NCBI GenBank assembly: GCA_947650365.1
Contig: OX393552.1
Span: forward strand, 25,165,664 to 25,229,663
Length of the DNA: 64,000 bases
Direction: 5' to 3'
DNA from: Chamaelirium japonicum
Lineage: Eukaryota; Streptophyta; Magnoliopsida; Liliales; Melanthiaceae
The position numbers were made by a program, and so were the translations under genes. The notes under the pieces are model-generated. The model had not been told where the DNA came from. It saw only the letters and a program-made list of their open reading frames with translations, and searched no databases. Of the stretch, positions 63,236-64,000 are shown one piece after another (position 1 is the stretch's first letter; each line of letters begins with the position of its first letter).

Positions 63236-64000
63236 AATAATAGGCCCTACTGGAGGACGAAAGAAAGGCCAACAGGTCCTACTAGAGTACACCATAGAGG
63301 GCACCCTCCAAAGTCTGTTTTTGTGGGTGCTCCCTTTATTTGTTGCAAGCTCCAATTACAAAGGAACGTGATATCCATCCTTTCTCTTAACCCGGCTTCG
63401 TCTGGTCAACCCTCTGATGGTTGGAATGCTATTTTAATATATAGTCGATGAGTACTACTTTTAAACAAAAGGGTTGCTGGGTTGTTTAGACCCTCTATCC
63501 AATTTTAGTTGCATCCTCCCCTTCCCCCTCTTCTCATCCTCCTCTTATTTGGAGGAATACTGATTATTTTTATGGAGGTTACTAATACTATTCGACAAGG
63601 GAGTAGGAATGATAACCGAGAAGGATTTTTGTACTATAAATAGAGAAGGGGTAGGTCGATGGGTTGTGGCAGCATTGGATTGGCGCCTGGGGTGGGCAGT
63701 CGGCTAAGGAGGAGGGGGAAACCCTCTAGAGTGCTGCCGTAGAAAGAGGGGAGAGTGAGCATTAGAGGGAGAGGTGGAGATTATATCCATCTCCTTGCCA
63801 AGACCAGTCTGTGGTACATAGAAATGTAAAAGAAGGAAAGATGCTATAACTACGATGTGTAGCAAAAAAACCTAACGAGGTAACCCCATTCTTACATATC
63901 ATGGCCTTATCAAATGACTGGGTTCGATTCACGGATCCGGTTGGTGCGAATCGTGCGATCCACATGTCCGGGCAACATGGAGATCGTATCATGCATTCAA
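63236..64000. other. No recognisable feature
   Basis: Short frames without domains up to the window end. Confidence 0.4.

Overview
This is nuclear DNA from a flowering plant. The evidence is a six-exon YABBY transcription-factor gene (YABBY is a seed-plant family), a Cassandra TRIM element carrying a 5S rRNA-derived segment, Ty1-copia elements with the plant initiator-Met primer-binding site, GT-AG introns, and dense CT/GA and TA microsatellites. The species cannot be named from the sequence. Most of the window is transposable element of several ages. Very little is intact coding sequence.

Layout. 1-7 kb: purine/pyrimidine-rich intergenic DNA with a truncated hAT MITE, a tRNA-derived SINE and a MITE. 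7.0-17.7 kb, minus strand: a YABBY2-type gene recovered exon by exon. Its introns hold a decayed copia element with both LTRs, two TA-bounded foldback elements, another MITE and several microsatellites. Its reading frame is broken in the first and last exons. 18-28.8 kb: MITEs, two LINE 3' fragments, a second chain of TA-bounded foldback elements (21.5-22.9 kb) and a complete Cassandra element (25.7-26.5 kb). 28.8-39.3 kb: a large Ty1-copia element with one 710-residue integrase/reverse-transcriptase frame, interrupted in its leader by a 2.66-kb solo LTR of another family with a perfect 5-bp target duplication. 39.6-43.2 kb: hAT MITE, hairpin MITE, SINE and smaller MITEs. 43.4-49.5 kb: a third, more decayed copia element. 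50-57.3 kb: microsatellite, SINE with a 12-bp target duplication, hAT MITEs and two exons of a MAM33/p32-type mitochondrial protein gene. 57.5-64 kb: a GC-rich block, a third TA-bounded foldback element, a near-perfect 92-bp hairpin, an eroded nucleoside diphosphate kinase first exon and an RTE-type LINE fragment.

Host genes. Only three pieces are recognisable: the YABBY2-like gene, MAM33/p32 exons 1-2 (the last exon was not seen) and a 51-bp NDPK exon. They are unrelated in function.

Most interesting signal. Non-autonomous foldback elements of at least two related kinds sit inside (TA)n microsatellites at three places. At two of them, different elements lie next to each other and share the intervening TA tract. 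Two elements with different termini share the same internal hairpin core. This looks like a group of microsatellite-targeting MITEs, comparable in habit to Micron elements of rice.
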